From contig RFIZ01000098.1 of NCBI GenBank assembly GCA_003695105.1, forward strand, positions 1 to 30,064: a stretch of DNA of 30,064 bases, given 5' to 3'. Made by a program: the position numbers and the translations under genes. The notes beneath the pieces were generated by a model that saw only the letters and a program-made list of their open reading frames with translations, did no database searches and had not been told where the DNA came from. The stretch comes from Fidelibacterota bacterium. GTDB taxonomy: Bacteria; Fidelibacterota; Marinisomatia; Marinisomatales; J089. Shown piece after piece: positions 30,017 through 30,064 of the stretch. Within the stretch, counting starts at the first letter, position 1; every line of letters starts with the position of its first letter.

Positions 30017-30064
30017 CTGAAACCAAAACACCATCCCTTTTTTCAGATCCCCCGGGAAGAAAAA
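30017..30064 (+). CDS. Possible 5' end of a gene running off the right edge, CTG start
   Basis: A strong AAGGAG (30005-30010) stands 6 bases before CTG AAA CCA, and an open frame reads MKPKHHPFFQIPREEK to the window end. The frame is closed upstream by TAG at 29975, and no ATG, GTG or TTG lies in between. Either a CTG start is used or the Shine-Dalgarno-like sequence is fortuitous and the true start lies outside. The product cannot be named. Confidence 0.35.
   Translation, partial: MKPKHHPFFQIPREEK

Overview
The window is a moderately GC-rich, gene-dense stretch of a Gram-negative bacterial chromosome. It is packed with short operons, and many genes overlap by 1-4 bases. Three observations point to the FCB superphylum (Calditrichota / Neomarinimicrobiota / KSB1-like lineages rather than classical Bacteroidia). 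These are a Bacteroidota-type three-gene succinate dehydrogenase (b558 type), an ExbB-ExbD-ExbD-TonB unit, and a CotH-like secreted protein ending in a type IX secretion-like sorting domain. Several candidate -10 elements resemble the Bacteroidota TAnnTTTG box but sit at canonical spacing from TTGACA-like -35 boxes. The phylum is an inference; there is no rRNA gene in the window.

Layout. 1-3942 (minus): pyruvate dehydrogenase operon aceE-aceF-lpd, with lpd cut by the window edge. 4134-6300 (plus): a plant-type glutamate-cysteine ligase-like gene translationally coupled by ATGA overlaps to two small membrane proteins, the second DUF2231-like. 6382-9715 (plus): sdhCAB, closed by a hairpin terminator shared with the convergent exbB-exbD-exbD-tonB operon (11863-9788, minus). 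11947-14509 (minus): a putative outer-membrane barrel and a C-terminal processing protease. 14717-20720 (plus): divergent from these, a tandem pair of large secreted paralogues with FG-GAP/VCBS calcium-loop repeats. The second adds a series of He_PIG/cadherin-like repeats and a C-terminal hydrophobic helix. 20721-25016 (minus): a lipid A operon in the order Gfo/Idh/MocA oxidoreductase - ICMT-type membrane methyltransferase - lpxB - DUF374 acyltransferase - lpxK. 25165-25725 (plus): a divergent TetR regulator with a clear promoter and a 9-bp inverted repeat straddling it. 25826-26449: a small membrane protein with a very acidic tail. 28110-26452 (minus): fabA-ychF. 28324-29964 (plus): the CotH/sorting-domain protein, followed by the beginning of another gene at the right edge.

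The most interesting hypothesis is the lipid A operon. A Gfo/Idh oxidoreductase beside lpxB is the expected setting of GnnA (UDP-2,3-diaminosugar formation). An ICMT-family methyltransferase in the same operon recalls Leptospira LmtA, which methylates the lipid A 1-phosphate. Together they suggest a Leptospira-like, amide-linked and phosphate-methylated lipid A outside spirochaetes, possibly controlled by the divergent TetR protein. The second candidate is the barrel / processing protease / tandem propeller-protein locus at 11947-20720, which I cannot match to a described system. No intergenic gap exceeds 300 bases. I saw no tRNA, rRNA, CRISPR array, insertion sequence or integrase.
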